A stretch of 64,000 nucleotides of DNA from Oceanirhabdus sp. W0125-5 (GCF_027938815.1 NZ_CP115913.1:1522001-1586000), one strand, 5' to 3'; counted from the first letter of the stretch, positions 31,496-40,515 are shown. Translations and numbers: made by a program. Notes: a model not told the origin generated them from the sequence alone.

Positions 31496-32206
31496 ATGAA
31501 AATTGCAATAGTAGAAGATGAGAAAATACATCAGGAATATCTTCTTTCAATGTTAGAAAAAGCAGCGGAAGATGAGGTGATTACCCTTTCTTTTAACATA
31601 TTTGAAAGTGCTGAGAGTTTTTTGTTTGCATTTGAAGATGAGAAGTTTGATGCAATTCTGCTGGATATTATGCTGAATAAGATGAACGGATTTTCTCTGG
31701 CAGAAGCTATAAGAGAAGAAGATGGAAATGTTCCAATCGCATTTATTACTGGAGAAAAAGATTATGTTTTTGATGGGTATAAGGTTGATGCATGTGGATA
31801 TATATTAAAGCCTATAAAGCAGGAAAATATTTCACAGTTACTAAAAAAGTTAAAAGAGAAGGTATCATCAGTAGAACAGTCCATAACCATTAAAACCAAA
31901 GAGGGGATTGTAAATTTCTATGAAAGTGAGATTGATTATATTGAAAGCGACAATCATAATACAAACATAAACTCATCAAAGGGAGTTTTTGTATCAGGTA
32001 ATAAGATGAGTCAGTGGGAAAAGATGCTTTCTAAAGATAAATTTTTTAAGCCTCATAGATGTTATATCGTTCAGTTTAATTGTATTGAAAGAATTGATAA
32101 GAAAAATATTCTTATGAAAAATGGAATTGAAATTCCTATAGCTAGAGCTAAGTGGGGAGATTTAATGAAGGCTTACATGGATTACAGAAGAAAGGATTAT
32201 AAGTAA
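31496..32206 (+). CDS. LytTR-family response regulator
   Basis: 236 residues: receiver domain with acidic pocket VEDE and phospho-acceptor Asp57 (FDAILLDIML), conserved Lys in YILKP, then a LytTR DNA-binding domain (about 130-232; ITIKTKEGIVNFYESEIDYI, FKPHRCYIVQ). AgrA/VirR-type regulators bind pairs of direct repeats, and such a pair lies before the ABC genes at 33365. CTGGAGG precedes the ATG; the stop overlaps the kinase start by one base. Confidence 0.92.
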   Translation: MKIAIVEDEKIHQEYLLSMLEKAAEDEVITLSFNIFESAESFLFAFEDEKFDAILLDIMLNKMNGFSLAEAIREEDGNVPIAFITGEKDYVFDGYKVDACGYILKPIKQENISQLLKKLKEKVSSVEQSITIKTKEGIVNFYESEIDYIESDNHNTNINSSKGVFVSGNKMSQWEKMLSKDKFFKPHRCYIVQFNCIERIDKKNILMKNGIEIPIARAKWGDLMKAYMDYRRKDYK

Positions 32207-33348
32207 TGGTTTATAAAGGAATTATGCTTTTCATATTGATCTATTTTTTTGTTAGAAATACCAGGCTTGATGAAAATCTAAAGGTTAGAACCTTTGGAAT
32301 TTTTGCCATGGTATCCTGTTTTTTTATGGATTGTGTTTTTATGATTCTCGAGAGGGATACTTGGTATTACATACTTTTGATATTATGTGTGGAAATATTA
32401 ATTATGCTTGTTTATCTGATTTTTTATAATAATGATATTTTTCTTCAACAGATAAAATGGTTTATTCCTATTTTAACATTCTACATTATTGGAAGAAGTT
32501 TTGGAGAAAGTGGAGTTTGGTTAACATTATTTGTTTTAATATGTTTGTGGACAACATTTACATATAAGAATAAGTTGAATAAATATACTGGTTTGACTTT
32601 GTTTTTAGTATCAGCTGCAGCTTTAAGTATATCTTTAAGGGATAATCTGGCGGTATTCGTTGTTATTATTGTTTTGGCATTTGACCAGTATGCATTATTA
32701 AGTGATAGTGAGAGTGTTAAAAGTATTGATGCTATGCAGAAAAAATTCTTATCTCATCAGTACGAAGAAATTAAAAATGTTTATCTTAATATGAGGGGAT
32801 GGAGACATGACTATCATAATCATATTCAGGCAATGAAAGCTTATTTGGCAATGGGAGAAGTTGAAGAACTTGAAGAATACATATCTAAACTTGAGAAGGA
32901 ACTGGAGTCTGTAGACAGTCTTGTTAAATCAGGAAATATAATGATGGATGCAATACTTAATAGTAAAATAAGTATTATGATGAATCACGGGATAAAAGTG
33001 GATTTTAAAGCAGTTCTTCCGGAAGAGTTGAAGATAAAAGATATTGATATGTGTGTAATGGTAAGCAATCTTCTTGAAAATGCCATGGAATCCTGTATGA
33101 AGATACCTGTAGAGAAAAGATTTATAAGGATATATTCAGAAGTGTTTGGTTCGCAGTTTTACATGTCAATTCAAAATAGTGCAGAAGAAGAACTGGATTT
33201 CAATCAAAGAAACTATATATCAACTAAGCGTGGAGAGCATGGACTTGGAATGAAGAGAGTACAGTTTCTGGTTAATAAATATGAAGGGTTTCTTAATCTT
33301 CAAAATGAACCAGGAATATTTGCTAGTGAGATTACCATTCCACTTTAG
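32206..33348 (+). CDS. AgrC-like sensor histidine kinase
   Basis: 380 residues. Five or six membrane segments occupy residues 1-165. The dimerisation helix has the HPK10-type motif WRHDYHNHIQAM (His about 201), followed by a GHKL ATPase with N-box NLLENAMESC and G-box GEHGLGMKRVQ. AgrC-type kinases usually sense secreted peptides; no peptide precursor gene is visible nearby. Translationally coupled to the response regulator. Confidence 0.9.
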   Translation: MVYKGIMLFILIYFFVRNTRLDENLKVRTFGIFAMVSCFFMDCVFMILERDTWYYILLILCVEILIMLVYLIFYNNDIFLQQIKWFIPILTFYIIGRSFGESGVWLTLFVLICLWTTFTYKNKLNKYTGLTLFLVSAAALSISLRDNLAVFVVIIVLAFDQYALLSDSESVKSIDAMQKKFLSHQYEEIKNVYLNMRGWRHDYHNHIQAMKAYLAMGEVEELEEYISKLEKELESVDSLVKSGNIMMDAILNSKISIMMNHGIKVDFKAVLPEELKIKDIDMCVMVSNLLENAMESCMKIPVEKRFIRIYSEVFGSQFYMSIQNSAEEELDFNQRNYISTKRGEHGLGMKRVQFLVNKYEGFLNLQNEPGIFASEITIPL

Positions 33349-33364
33349 GGGCGGCTTAATAATT

Positions 33365-33434
33365 ACATTTCACGTATAGAAACTGACGATTCACGTCAGT
33401 TTTTTTTGAAGAAGAAAAAACTTGATATTATATT
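33365..33434 (+). promoter_or_regulatory. Putative LytTR operator and ABC-operon promoter
   Basis: Two direct repeats, ACATTTCACGT (33365-33375) and ACGATTCACGT (33386-33396), are exactly 21 bases apart, two helical turns, as in AgrA/VirR boxes. Ten bases on are TTGAAG-N17-TATATT (33406-33434). The -10 is very near the ABC start codon, so the exact promoter is uncertain. Confidence 0.6.
33381..33407 (+). terminator. Terminator of the two-component genes
   Basis: AACTGACG/CGTCAGTT stem around ATTCA with a T-run. The second LytTR repeat is embedded in the hairpin. Confidence 0.85.
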
Positions 33435-33449
33435 GGTGAGGTGATTAAG

Positions 33450-35249
33450 TTGGGAACAAAGATAGAGAATATTAGATTTGTATTAAAGCGATGGAAAGAT
33501 AAAGATGGAATAGGTGGAATCGTAAGCTGCATCATAGGGATCATTCTAAAAGTTGTAATTGTTGTTTTTGGGGTTATGCTGGCAAGTAGAATTGTTAGTA
33601 TTTTGGAAAAAGAGAGTAACCCTAAAAGTGCTTTTTTGCAGATAATAGCAGTTGTTTGTTTATATGCTTTTTTAAGAGCAGCAGGAGAGTTATTTATAAT
33701 GAAAATGCACATAAGTACATTTTTATACAGAATATTAGAAATGCCTGACTTGTTTTTTAAATTGGTTAAGCTGCCTTTTAATCAAGTGGAAGGAAGTGCT
33801 GGAAAGCAGGAATTTGAGAAAGCCAGCGAAGCCGTGAGCGAGGGAAATCATATAGGAGTAGAGGCGCTTATAAAGAATGTATCTGAACTTGTTGTAAATA
33901 TTTTCTGTTTAGCTGTCTTCATGATAATATCTGCGAAATTAAATCCACTTATAATGTTAGTACTTTTATTTACAGGGTATATGAGAACCTTTAAAGACAG
34001 AAAAAATAGAAAGTGGATATTAGAAAATCAGGATAAGAGAAATAAGTTGATGTATGAGAGGATTTATCTTCATAGAAAATGTCTTGATACTAAAATAGGA
34101 AAAGATGTAAGAATATACGGAATGGAAAAATGGTTTGCTGATAAATTTCAAAATTTACTGGAAACGATAATGGTTTATGTGAAAATTCATAGCAAAAATA
34201 CTTTTTTAGCAGAATGTATTCAGCACATTTCAGGAGTTTTGAGAGATTTAATATGTTACAGTTACTTAATATACAGGGTCTCTCAGGGAATGGCTTTAAG
34301 TGAATTTGTATTGTATTTGGGAGTGATAGCCGGATTTAATGTTTGGATAAAAAATATTTTTGATGAATATGCTAAGTTAGGTGAAAATGCTATTGTGGTT
34401 AACAATTTTAGAATATTTTTAGAGAAACAAGAACTTGGTGAAGGTGAATATGATAAGGCGGTTCCAAAAGCTAAAGGGTACAGCTATGTTTTTGAAAATG
34501 TATCTTTCGGATATGAAGGGGGAAAAGAGATTTTTCATAATTTAAATCTTACCATAAATGAAGGAGAAAAAATAGCATTGGTTGGAGCTAATGGAGCAGG
34601 TAAAACAACATTAGTGAAGCTTATGTGTGGATTATATAAGCCGCAGAAGGGACGTATTCTCCTAAATGGAGTAGATATTTCAAAAGTTAACCTAAAGGAA
34701 CTATTAAGACTAACAGGGGTTGTATTCCAAGAAACAAAAGTATTTCCGGAAAGTATAGCTAAAAATATTTCATGTAGATTAGATGAAGAAGTTAATATTA
34801 AGCGTTTGAATGAAAGTCTAAAGCAGGCTGATTTCTATGATTATGTTCAGAAAATGCCTAATAAAGAAAAAACAGTTCTTACAAAGAATTTAGAAGAAAC
34901 AGGTATTGAGTTATCTGGAGGTCAGTATCAAAAACTTATGCTTGCACGTGCTGTATATAAAAATGCACCAATTCTTATACTAGATGAACCAACGGCAGCA
35001 TTGGATCCATTAGCTGAAGCTGAGATGTATAAAAAGTATGATCAATTGACTAAAGGAAAAACATCAGTATTTATATCTCATAGATTAAGCTCCACACAAT
35101 TCTGTGATAGGGTTATATTCCTGCAGGATGGAAGTATAAAACAAGATGGATGTCATGGAGAGCTTATAAAAGAAAATGGTCCATATAGAGAAATGTTTAA
35201 TGCGCAAGCTCACTATTATCAAGAGGAGGTAGCCTCATGCAAATGTTAA
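33450..35249 (+). CDS. ABC transporter, fused permease/ATPase (first half)
   Basis: About 599 residues. N-terminal exporter-type membrane domain (residues 20-310), then ATPase: Walker A GANGAGKTTL, signature ELSGGQYQK, Walker B ILILDEPTAALD and an H-loop FISHRL. Start taken as TTG at 33450, eight bases after GGTGAGG; a GTG at 33441 overlaps that site. The following ABC gene overlaps by 13 bases, so the products very likely form a heterodimeric exporter of peptides, lipids or drugs. Likely induced by the LytTR system. Confidence 0.88.
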   Translation: MGTKIENIRFVLKRWKDKDGIGGIVSCIIGIILKVVIVVFGVMLASRIVSILEKESNPKSAFLQIIAVVCLYAFLRAAGELFIMKMHISTFLYRILEMPDLFFKLVKLPFNQVEGSAGKQEFEKASEAVSEGNHIGVEALIKNVSELVVNIFCLAVFMIISAKLNPLIMLVLLFTGYMRTFKDRKNRKWILENQDKRNKLMYERIYLHRKCLDTKIGKDVRIYGMEKWFADKFQNLLETIMVYVKIHSKNTFLAECIQHISGVLRDLICYSYLIYRVSQGMALSEFVLYLGVIAGFNVWIKNIFDEYAKLGENAIVVNNFRIFLEKQELGEGEYDKAVPKAKGYSYVFENVSFGYEGGKEIFHNLNLTINEGEKIALVGANGAGKTTLVKLMCGLYKPQKGRILLNGVDISKVNLKELLRLTGVVFQETKVFPESIAKNISCRLDEEVNIKRLNESLKQADFYDYVQKMPNKEKTVLTKNLEETGIELSGGQYQKLMLARAVYKNAPILILDEPTAALDPLAEAEMYKKYDQLTKGKTSVFISHRLSSTQFCDRVIFLQDGSIKQDGCHGELIKENGPYREMFNAQAHYYQEEVASCKC

Positions 35250-37093
35250 AAACACATAACAAAGCCTTTAAAATAATGAAAAGATTTCACTACCTTGACC
35301 ATTCAATAGGACCACTGATTATTCTTTTAGGAATAGTGAGAGGGGTAGTACCTTTTATACCAATAGTTTTCAGCAAGTATATACTCTCTTCAGTTATTGA
35401 TAAGCAGTATAAGGAAGCACTTTACTACTCAATAGCCATGTCTCTTTTATTCTGTGGAGGGTGTATTATATCTGAATGGATAAAGAAAATAGTAACAGAT
35501 AAAAATTCGGAATTATCCAGAAAAATAGAGGATATAATTCACCAAAAGCCTCTTGGTTTAGACTATGAAAGTATTGAGGATGGAAAAGTAATTGGCAGCT
35601 ATACAAGTGCAATAAGTGCCTTAAAATATAAAGGAAGTTATCAGCAGTTAGTTAGTAAATATAGTGAACTTCTGCAGAGCATAGTATCTTTTTTAGTTGC
35701 AATTGGATTAACACTGCAGCTATGTGTCAGTGTCAGCATATCTGAATATAAGATTTTAAACATGGTTACAAATCCCGTGGTTTGTGTGGCATTAATTTTA
35801 GTTGTTATTTTAGGGATGATGGGTGTTACTGGCAAAGCTGTGAAATGGAGCCAGAATAAAATAAGTGAATTATTTGAAGTAAAACTGGATAGTGAAAGAA
35901 GATTTGCTTATCTATGTAGAATGTTTAGAGATGAAGAAATGATCAAAACGATACAGGCATATGAAGCTGGCAAATCTATAAGCAATCTTCTTAAGGATAC
36001 AAGCAAACATATTAAGGAAAATTATAAAAATGAAGGAAAGTATTGGATTTGTGAAAATGTTATTAAAGCTTCTTCTGGTGGAATTATAGTTGTTTTGGCA
36101 TATAGTCTTGTGGCAGTAAAGGTCTTAGCAGGAGCTATTGGAATAGGAGCATTTCTTAAATATAGTCAGGCTGTTATTAAGATGAATGAATCTCTTTTAG
36201 CTGTTATTGTATTTAATCATGAAATTGGGGATATTATGAGATATATGGATAAGTTAACTGAGTTTTTAGATATGGAAAATAAGTTTGAAACAGGTTCAAT
36301 TCCAGTGGAAAAAAGAAGCGATCATCAGTATAAGATATGTTTTGAGGATGTTTGGTTTAAATACCCTGGAAGTGATGAATATGTACTTAAAGGAGTTTCA
36401 TGTGAAATAAACTCAAATCAAAAGAGTGCTCTGGTAGGGCCGAACGGAGCAGGTAAAAGCACTTTTATAAAATTATTGAGTAGGTTATATGAACCAACAA
36501 AAGGAAGAATTACATTAAATGGTGTGGATATTAAAAAATATGATTATAAGGAATACTTATCTTTATTCTCTGTAGTATTTCAGGATTTTGGATTGTTTTC
36601 TTTTAGTTTAGGTGAGAATATCTCAAGTTCTGTTGAATTACAGAAGAAAAAAGTTAAAGAATGTTTAACTAAAACTGGATTGGAAAAATATGAGGACAGG
36701 TTGGATGAGGGGTTAAATGAAATGAGTGGATTGGAGGCATATGTAGGAAGAGACAGCAGTTCAAGTGAAAAATACAGTGGGGGAGAGCAACAGAAAATTG
36801 CTATAGCTAGAGCTTTATACAAAGATGGAGCTTTTGTCATTTTGGATGAACCAACGGCAGCCCTTGATCCTATAAGCGAATATGAAATATATCAAAACTT
36901 TGATTCCTTAGTTGGAAATAAGACATGTATATATATTTCTCACAGAATGAGCAGCTGCAGATTCTGTTCCGATATTATAGTATTAAATGATGGAAATATA
37001 GTTGAACGGGGAAATCATGAACAGCTCATTAAAGATGAGAAACTATACTGTGATATGTGGAATGCTCAAGCTAAGTATTATACAGCGAGCTAA
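35237..37093 (+). CDS. ABC transporter, fused permease/ATPase (second half)
   Basis: 618 residues, same architecture as its neighbour: membrane domain, Walker A GPNGAGKSTF, signature KYSGGEQQKIAIAR, Walker B FVILDEPTAALD, H-loop YISHRM. The ATPase has an insertion (EGLNEMSGLEAYVGRDSSSS) before the signature. GAGGAGGTAG lies before the ATG inside the preceding gene. Exported substrate unknown; no bacteriocin or modification enzyme is encoded beside it. Confidence 0.88.
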   Translation: MQMLKTHNKAFKIMKRFHYLDHSIGPLIILLGIVRGVVPFIPIVFSKYILSSVIDKQYKEALYYSIAMSLLFCGGCIISEWIKKIVTDKNSELSRKIEDIIHQKPLGLDYESIEDGKVIGSYTSAISALKYKGSYQQLVSKYSELLQSIVSFLVAIGLTLQLCVSVSISEYKILNMVTNPVVCVALILVVILGMMGVTGKAVKWSQNKISELFEVKLDSERRFAYLCRMFRDEEMIKTIQAYEAGKSISNLLKDTSKHIKENYKNEGKYWICENVIKASSGGIIVVLAYSLVAVKVLAGAIGIGAFLKYSQAVIKMNESLLAVIVFNHEIGDIMRYMDKLTEFLDMENKFETGSIPVEKRSDHQYKICFEDVWFKYPGSDEYVLKGVSCEINSNQKSALVGPNGAGKSTFIKLLSRLYEPTKGRITLNGVDIKKYDYKEYLSLFSVVFQDFGLFSFSLGENISSSVELQKKKVKECLTKTGLEKYEDRLDEGLNEMSGLEAYVGRDSSSSEKYSGGEQQKIAIARALYKDGAFVILDEPTAALDPISEYEIYQNFDSLVGNKTCIYISHRMSSCRFCSDIIVLNDGNIVERGNHEQLIKDEKLYCDMWNAQAKYYTAS

Positions 37094-37133
37094 AGGAGGA
37101 AGCTATCATTAATAAAAGTATTAGTGGATTTCG
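37094..37133 (+). other. Strong ribosome-binding site followed by a truncated frame
   Basis: AAAGGAGG right after the ABC stop precedes an AUU-initiated or start-less frame (INKSISGFRH) that runs into the right direct repeat. It looks like the first codons of a third operon gene cut off at the repeat. Confidence 0.4.
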
Positions 37134-37178
37134 CCATATTAAACCACGACTTTATGTCGTGTTTTTTTACGTTATATT
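37134..37178 (+). repeat. Right direct repeat / terminator (candidate attR)
   Basis: Copy of the ssrA 3'-end repeat: CCATAT, then the stem CACGAC/GTCGTG with T7, then ACGTTAT. It differs from the left copy by two substitutions and one base deletion, and serves as terminator of the ABC operon. Confidence 0.7.
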
Positions 37179-37332
37179 AAGGAATAGTTATATTTATTTA
37201 TGAAAAGTTATATTAATATTAGTAACTGTAAATATACTAATGAAATAATATTTTTATTAGATATTAGAACTTAGAAACGGCTTTAAAATCTTGGGGGTAT
37301 GAGTTTATGAAAAAACAAGAAGTTAAAATACC

Positions 37333-37665
37333 TCTGGTTTATATGATTATTTTGAAGATAAGCCAAAGCAAGGTAAATCTATGTTGCAGATAATTGAAGA
37401 GCAACCCTATAAAGCCTGGACACCTCAAGAAACCATTAGATGGTCTAAAAAATATTTGAAGTGCCATTTTCCTCCTGGTCAAGGGTTTCATTACTCAGAT
37501 ACAGGTTATCATATCTTAGGCTTAATAATAGAAAAAATAACATCCATGCCTTTGCATCTAGCATTGGAACAATATATTTTTAGTCCATTGGATATGCAAT
37601 ATTCTTATCTAGCAACACATTTTGATTCTATTAAGCAGAATGCTTATCCAGCTGCTAATGTTTAA
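37333..37665 (+). pseudogene. Serine beta-lactamase-family hydrolase fragment
   Basis: Encodes about 110 residues resembling the middle of class C beta-lactamase-like proteins: SGLYDYFE, WTPQETIRW, HYSDTGYHILGLIIEKITSM (the YxN-type motif region) and SPLDMQYSYL. The N-terminal part with the SxxK nucleophile and the C-terminal part are missing. An ATG with a good GGGGGTATGAG site at 37307 is in another frame, so the gene is broken by deletion and frameshift. Confidence 0.8.
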
Positions 37666-37825
37666 AGCAATTGATATTCTTGAAAGATATCAAAGGATTT
37701 GTTGCTAAAAAATGAACAATTTGTTAATATATATATAATATTGTAGTTTGGAAGGGGTGCATTTTATGACTTGCATATTTAAAATGATTGGAGGTAATAG
37801 ACGATAGAAAAGGAGATAATAGAAA

Positions 37826-38584
37826 ATGAAAAATTTAAACAAAGGTATAATTAATGAACTTGAAGTAATGGCACATGAGAGGTTTCCACTTTCATCAAAA
37901 TATTCAACCTATTGGATTATCGAGAATTCCATGGCACCAAATCCTCTTTGGTTTACAGAAATTTTAGCTAATGATCTTGATTTAAAACCAGGAATGAAGG
38001 TATTAGATATGGGATGTGGTAAGGGGATTAGTTCAATATTTTTAGCCAAAGAATTTGGTGTAAAAGTATGGGCAAATGATTTGTGGATTGATCCTACAGA
38101 TAATTGGAAAAGAGTTATTGAAGCTGGCGTAGAGGATTTGGTTTATCCAATAAAAGCTGAAGCTCATACACTGCCATTTCCAGAAGAGTTTTTTGATGTT
38201 ATTATTTGTGTTAGTTCATATGAGTATTTTGGAACTGATGAGTTGTATTTTCCATGGTACATGTCAAAATTATTGAAGAAAAATGGACAGTTTGCTATTG
38301 TGCAACCGGGGTTAGTGGATGATTTTGATATAGTACCTTCTAAACTGGAAGATTTATGGTGTGCAGATATGTATACTTGGCATTCAAGTAAATGGTGGTA
38401 TAATCATTTGAATAAAACAAATCTTGTGGACATTATAATATCTGAAGATGTTCAAGGTAGCTGGAAATTATGGCTTGATTGGGAAGAGATGCAAAATCCT
38501 GATGACTCTGATGTTAAATTGTTAAAGAGAGATAATGGTGAGTATTTAACTTGGATCAAATTAATAGCAATAAAGAAAGAATAA
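37826..38584 (+). CDS. Class I SAM-dependent methyltransferase
   Basis: 252 residues. Motif I VLDMGCGKGISSIFLAKEFG and post-I VWANDLWIDP are clear, with motif IV FFDVIICVSSYEYFG. Tryptophan-rich C-terminal half (WHSSKWWYNHL, SWKLWLDWEEM). Substrate unknown. ATG after AAAGGAGATAATAG. It ends at a terminator shared with the convergent racemase. Confidence 0.82.
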   Translation: MKNLNKGIINELEVMAHERFPLSSKYSTYWIIENSMAPNPLWFTEILANDLDLKPGMKVLDMGCGKGISSIFLAKEFGVKVWANDLWIDPTDNWKRVIEAGVEDLVYPIKAEAHTLPFPEEFFDVIICVSSYEYFGTDELYFPWYMSKLLKKNGQFAIVQPGLVDDFDIVPSKLEDLWCADMYTWHSSKWWYNHLNKTNLVDIIISEDVQGSWKLWLDWEEMQNPDDSDVKLLKRDNGEYLTWIKLIAIKKE

Positions 38585-38658
38585 AAATGGTTATCAGATT
38601 TTTAATATATAAGTAAATCAATAGTGGGGTTCACATACTGTGATTCACCACCAATATA

Positions 38659-38688
38659 AAAAAACACGACATGATGTCGTGTTTTTTA
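38659..38688. terminator. Bidirectional terminator
   Basis: AACACGAC/GTCGTGTT stem around ATGAT with A- and T-tracts, between convergent genes; a variant of the ssrA terminator hairpin. Confidence 0.9.
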
Positions 38689-38709
38689 TATAAGACGACT
38701 TACTGTAGT

Positions 38710-39408
38710 TCACAAGCTCTTTTTCCCAGAAAAATTTATAGCGCGTAGTGCAATTACTTTTAATGGATCAATAAAGGTTCCTTGCAATTTAAATATCTCA
38801 TAGGCAGATGATAATTCAGTACATCCTAGTATAAATATTTCTACATCCTGCTGCTTCATTTCTTCAACAGTTTCATAAAGGAGCTCAAGTGGAATTTCTT
38901 TATGACCTTTCTTAATACTATAAATAAAGTCCATCACATAGGATTGCATAGTTTTAGTAGGTTTTATGACTTCAATATCATGATCTTTAAAGTATTTATC
39001 ATAGATTCCTGTACTACAAGTTCCATCTGTAGCTAATAAACCAATTTTTTTTATGTTTGGATACTCATCTAATATAAAATTCACAGTTTCTTCTACTAAA
39101 TTAAGAAATGGAATATTTATTTCGTTTACTATGTCTTTGTAAAAATAATGAGCTGTATTACAGGGCATTATTAGAAATTCAGCTCCCATATTTTCAAGTC
39201 CTTTTGCTGATTCAATTAAACATTTCCTTGGATCTTCACCTAATCCCATTAAATAAGAAGTTCTATCTGGTATAGATGGATTATTATTAATAAGTATATG
39301 TAAATGTTCTTGATCTGAACTTGCATCTGTAAATAACGCAATCATTTTAAATAACTCAGCTGTAGCTAAAGTACCCATACCACCTAAAATTCCTAATTTT
39401 TTACTCAT
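38710..39408 (-). CDS. Aspartate/glutamate racemase family protein
   Basis: 232 residues. KLGILGGMGTLATAELF at the N-terminus, with the two catalytic cysteines in IMPCNTAHYF and FILGCTELSSAY. Cofactor-independent racemases of this group act on aspartate, glutamate or related acids; the substrate is not certain. ATG at 39408 follows GGATGGTGA. Confidence 0.88.
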   Translation of the reverse strand: MSKKLGILGGMGTLATAELFKMIALFTDASSDQEHLHILINNNPSIPDRTSYLMGLGEDPRKCLIESAKGLENMGAEFLIMPCNTAHYFYKDIVNEINIPFLNLVEETVNFILDEYPNIKKIGLLATDGTCSTGIYDKYFKDHDIEVIKPTKTMQSYVMDFIYSIKKGHKEIPLELLYETVEEMKQQDVEIFILGCTELSSAYEIFKLQGTFIDPLKVIALRAINFSGKKSL

Positions 39409-39414
39409 AGTTAT

Positions 39415-39600
39415 TCACCATCCATCTTTGTTTATATAAACATCAACTCTTTTATATTTATATTTATATGTAAGCCAATTATTTCCTTTAATTTTATTGA
39501 GAAAATATTTATGCATAAATATGGACAAACCCAATATACATAAAAATGAGATTAATAAAAAATGATAGATTAAATTTGAAAGACTAATGAGAATATTTAT
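39415..39600 (-). CDS. Possible small membrane protein or fragment
   Basis: A frame ending eight bases before the racemase start, with a hydrophobic stretch (LIYHFLLISFLCILGLSIF) and a basic tail (YKYKYKRVDVYINKDGW). No convincing start codon or ribosome-binding site is visible, and the frame runs into the oppositely oriented ORF at 39636. It may be the 3' remnant of a truncated gene. Confidence 0.3.
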   Translation of the reverse strand: MNILISLSNLIYHFLLISFLCILGLSIFMHKYFLNKIKGNNWLTYKYKYKRVDVYINKDGW

Positions 39601-39635
39601 GAGTAACTTAATATTTAAAAGGTTTAGGTGAATCA

Positions 39636-39950
39636 ATGGATTATTTTGAAGCACCAAGCTGTGCATTTGAAGGTATGGGAAAGGTTTACACATATAGTGG
39701 ATTTGAACTTCATACTTACGAAATCAGTGGAGTTGATTATGTTGCAGGAGTTATTTTCTTGGATGACAGTGTTTCTACAAAAGAAGGTATCTACCTGTAT
39801 TCCAAGCTAGATGAGGTTTTAGAGGCATATGGTCAGAACTACACTGAGAGCAATGGGCTATATACATATAAACTGGATAAACATAAGATTTCCTTTTTGG
39901 TTGAAAATGACGAAGTAGTCTCAATTGAATATATGGCAACAGCTGAATAA
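39636..39950 (+). CDS. Hypothetical protein, possibly an N-terminally truncated lipoprotein
   Basis: 104 residues: EAPSCAFEGMGKVYTYSGFE, VIFLDDSVSTKEGIY and LDEVLEAYGQNYTE. The segment looks like the C-terminal domain of longer secreted clostridial lipoproteins I have seen, but here no signal peptide precedes it. AGGTGA six bases before the ATG could support translation as it stands. No terminator follows. Confidence 0.5.
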   Translation: MDYFEAPSCAFEGMGKVYTYSGFELHTYEISGVDYVAGVIFLDDSVSTKEGIYLYSKLDEVLEAYGQNYTESNGLYTYKLDKHKISFLVENDEVVSIEYMATAE

Positions 39951-40060
39951 GTACTTCATAATAATATATTTATTACCTTAAATGTAAAAAATGTGATAAA
40001 ATATAAATATGTATTAAATTTTAGTTATTAAAGAGTAGTTTTTATAGTTAGTAGACGGAA

Positions 40061-40154
40061 TAGGAGGGTACTTCTTTATGAGAAAATTAGCAATTAATGC
40101 GTAGCAGAGGCTATTGCATAACAATAAATCATTTTAAATATGAAATAGCCTTTG
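40061..40154 (+). promoter_or_regulatory. Short leader ORF and hairpin before the CD3324-like gene
   Basis: GGAGGG precedes a nine-codon ORF at 40078-40104 (MRKLAINA, stop). It is followed by a 12-13-bp stem, GCAGAGGCTATT with AAATAGCCTTTGC, without a T-run. The layout resembles an attenuation leader, but it could be a gene relic. Confidence 0.35.
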
Positions 40155-40193
40155 CTCAATCCTAAGATTAAATTAATTTAGGAGGAGCATACT

Positions 40194-40487
40194 ATGAGCT
40201 ATGTTAAAGCAACAGAGGTGTTGCCACAGGAAGTATTGGATATAATTCAGAAATACATTGAGGGTGAATACATTTATATTCCCAGAAAGAAATGCAACAG
40301 AAAGGCATGGGGAGAGAGTACTAAAAGTAAAAACAAAACTGCTAAAAGAAACTCAGAAATATATAGAAAATACCAAGAGGGTACATCTATAAAAGAACTT
40401 TCAGAAATGTATTATTTAGCACCAAAAAGCATACAAAAAATTATTTCGAAAATTAAAAGAGAAACATTGCAAAGAAATGCGTCATAA
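40194..40487 (+). CDS. CD3324-family small protein (Mor-like HTH)
   Basis: 97 residues. The N-terminus (SYVKATEVLPQEVLDIIQKY, GEYIYIPRKKCNRKAWGE) and the C-terminal helix-turn-helix (GTSIKELSEMYYLAPKSIQK) match the short Mor-activator-like CD3324 proteins of clostridia. Probably DNA-binding; targets unknown. GGAGGAG precedes the ATG. Confidence 0.75.
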   Translation: MSYVKATEVLPQEVLDIIQKYIEGEYIYIPRKKCNRKAWGESTKSKNKTAKRNSEIYRKYQEGTSIKELSEMYYLAPKSIQKIISKIKRETLQRNAS

Positions 40488-40515
40488 GCTAAATGCTTAT
40501 TGGCGCATTTTTATT
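40476..40515 (+). terminator. Terminator of the CD3324-like gene
   Basis: AATGCGTCATAAGC pairs with GCTTATTGGCGCATT (one mismatch), overlapping the stop codon, followed by a T-rich tract. Confidence 0.8.
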
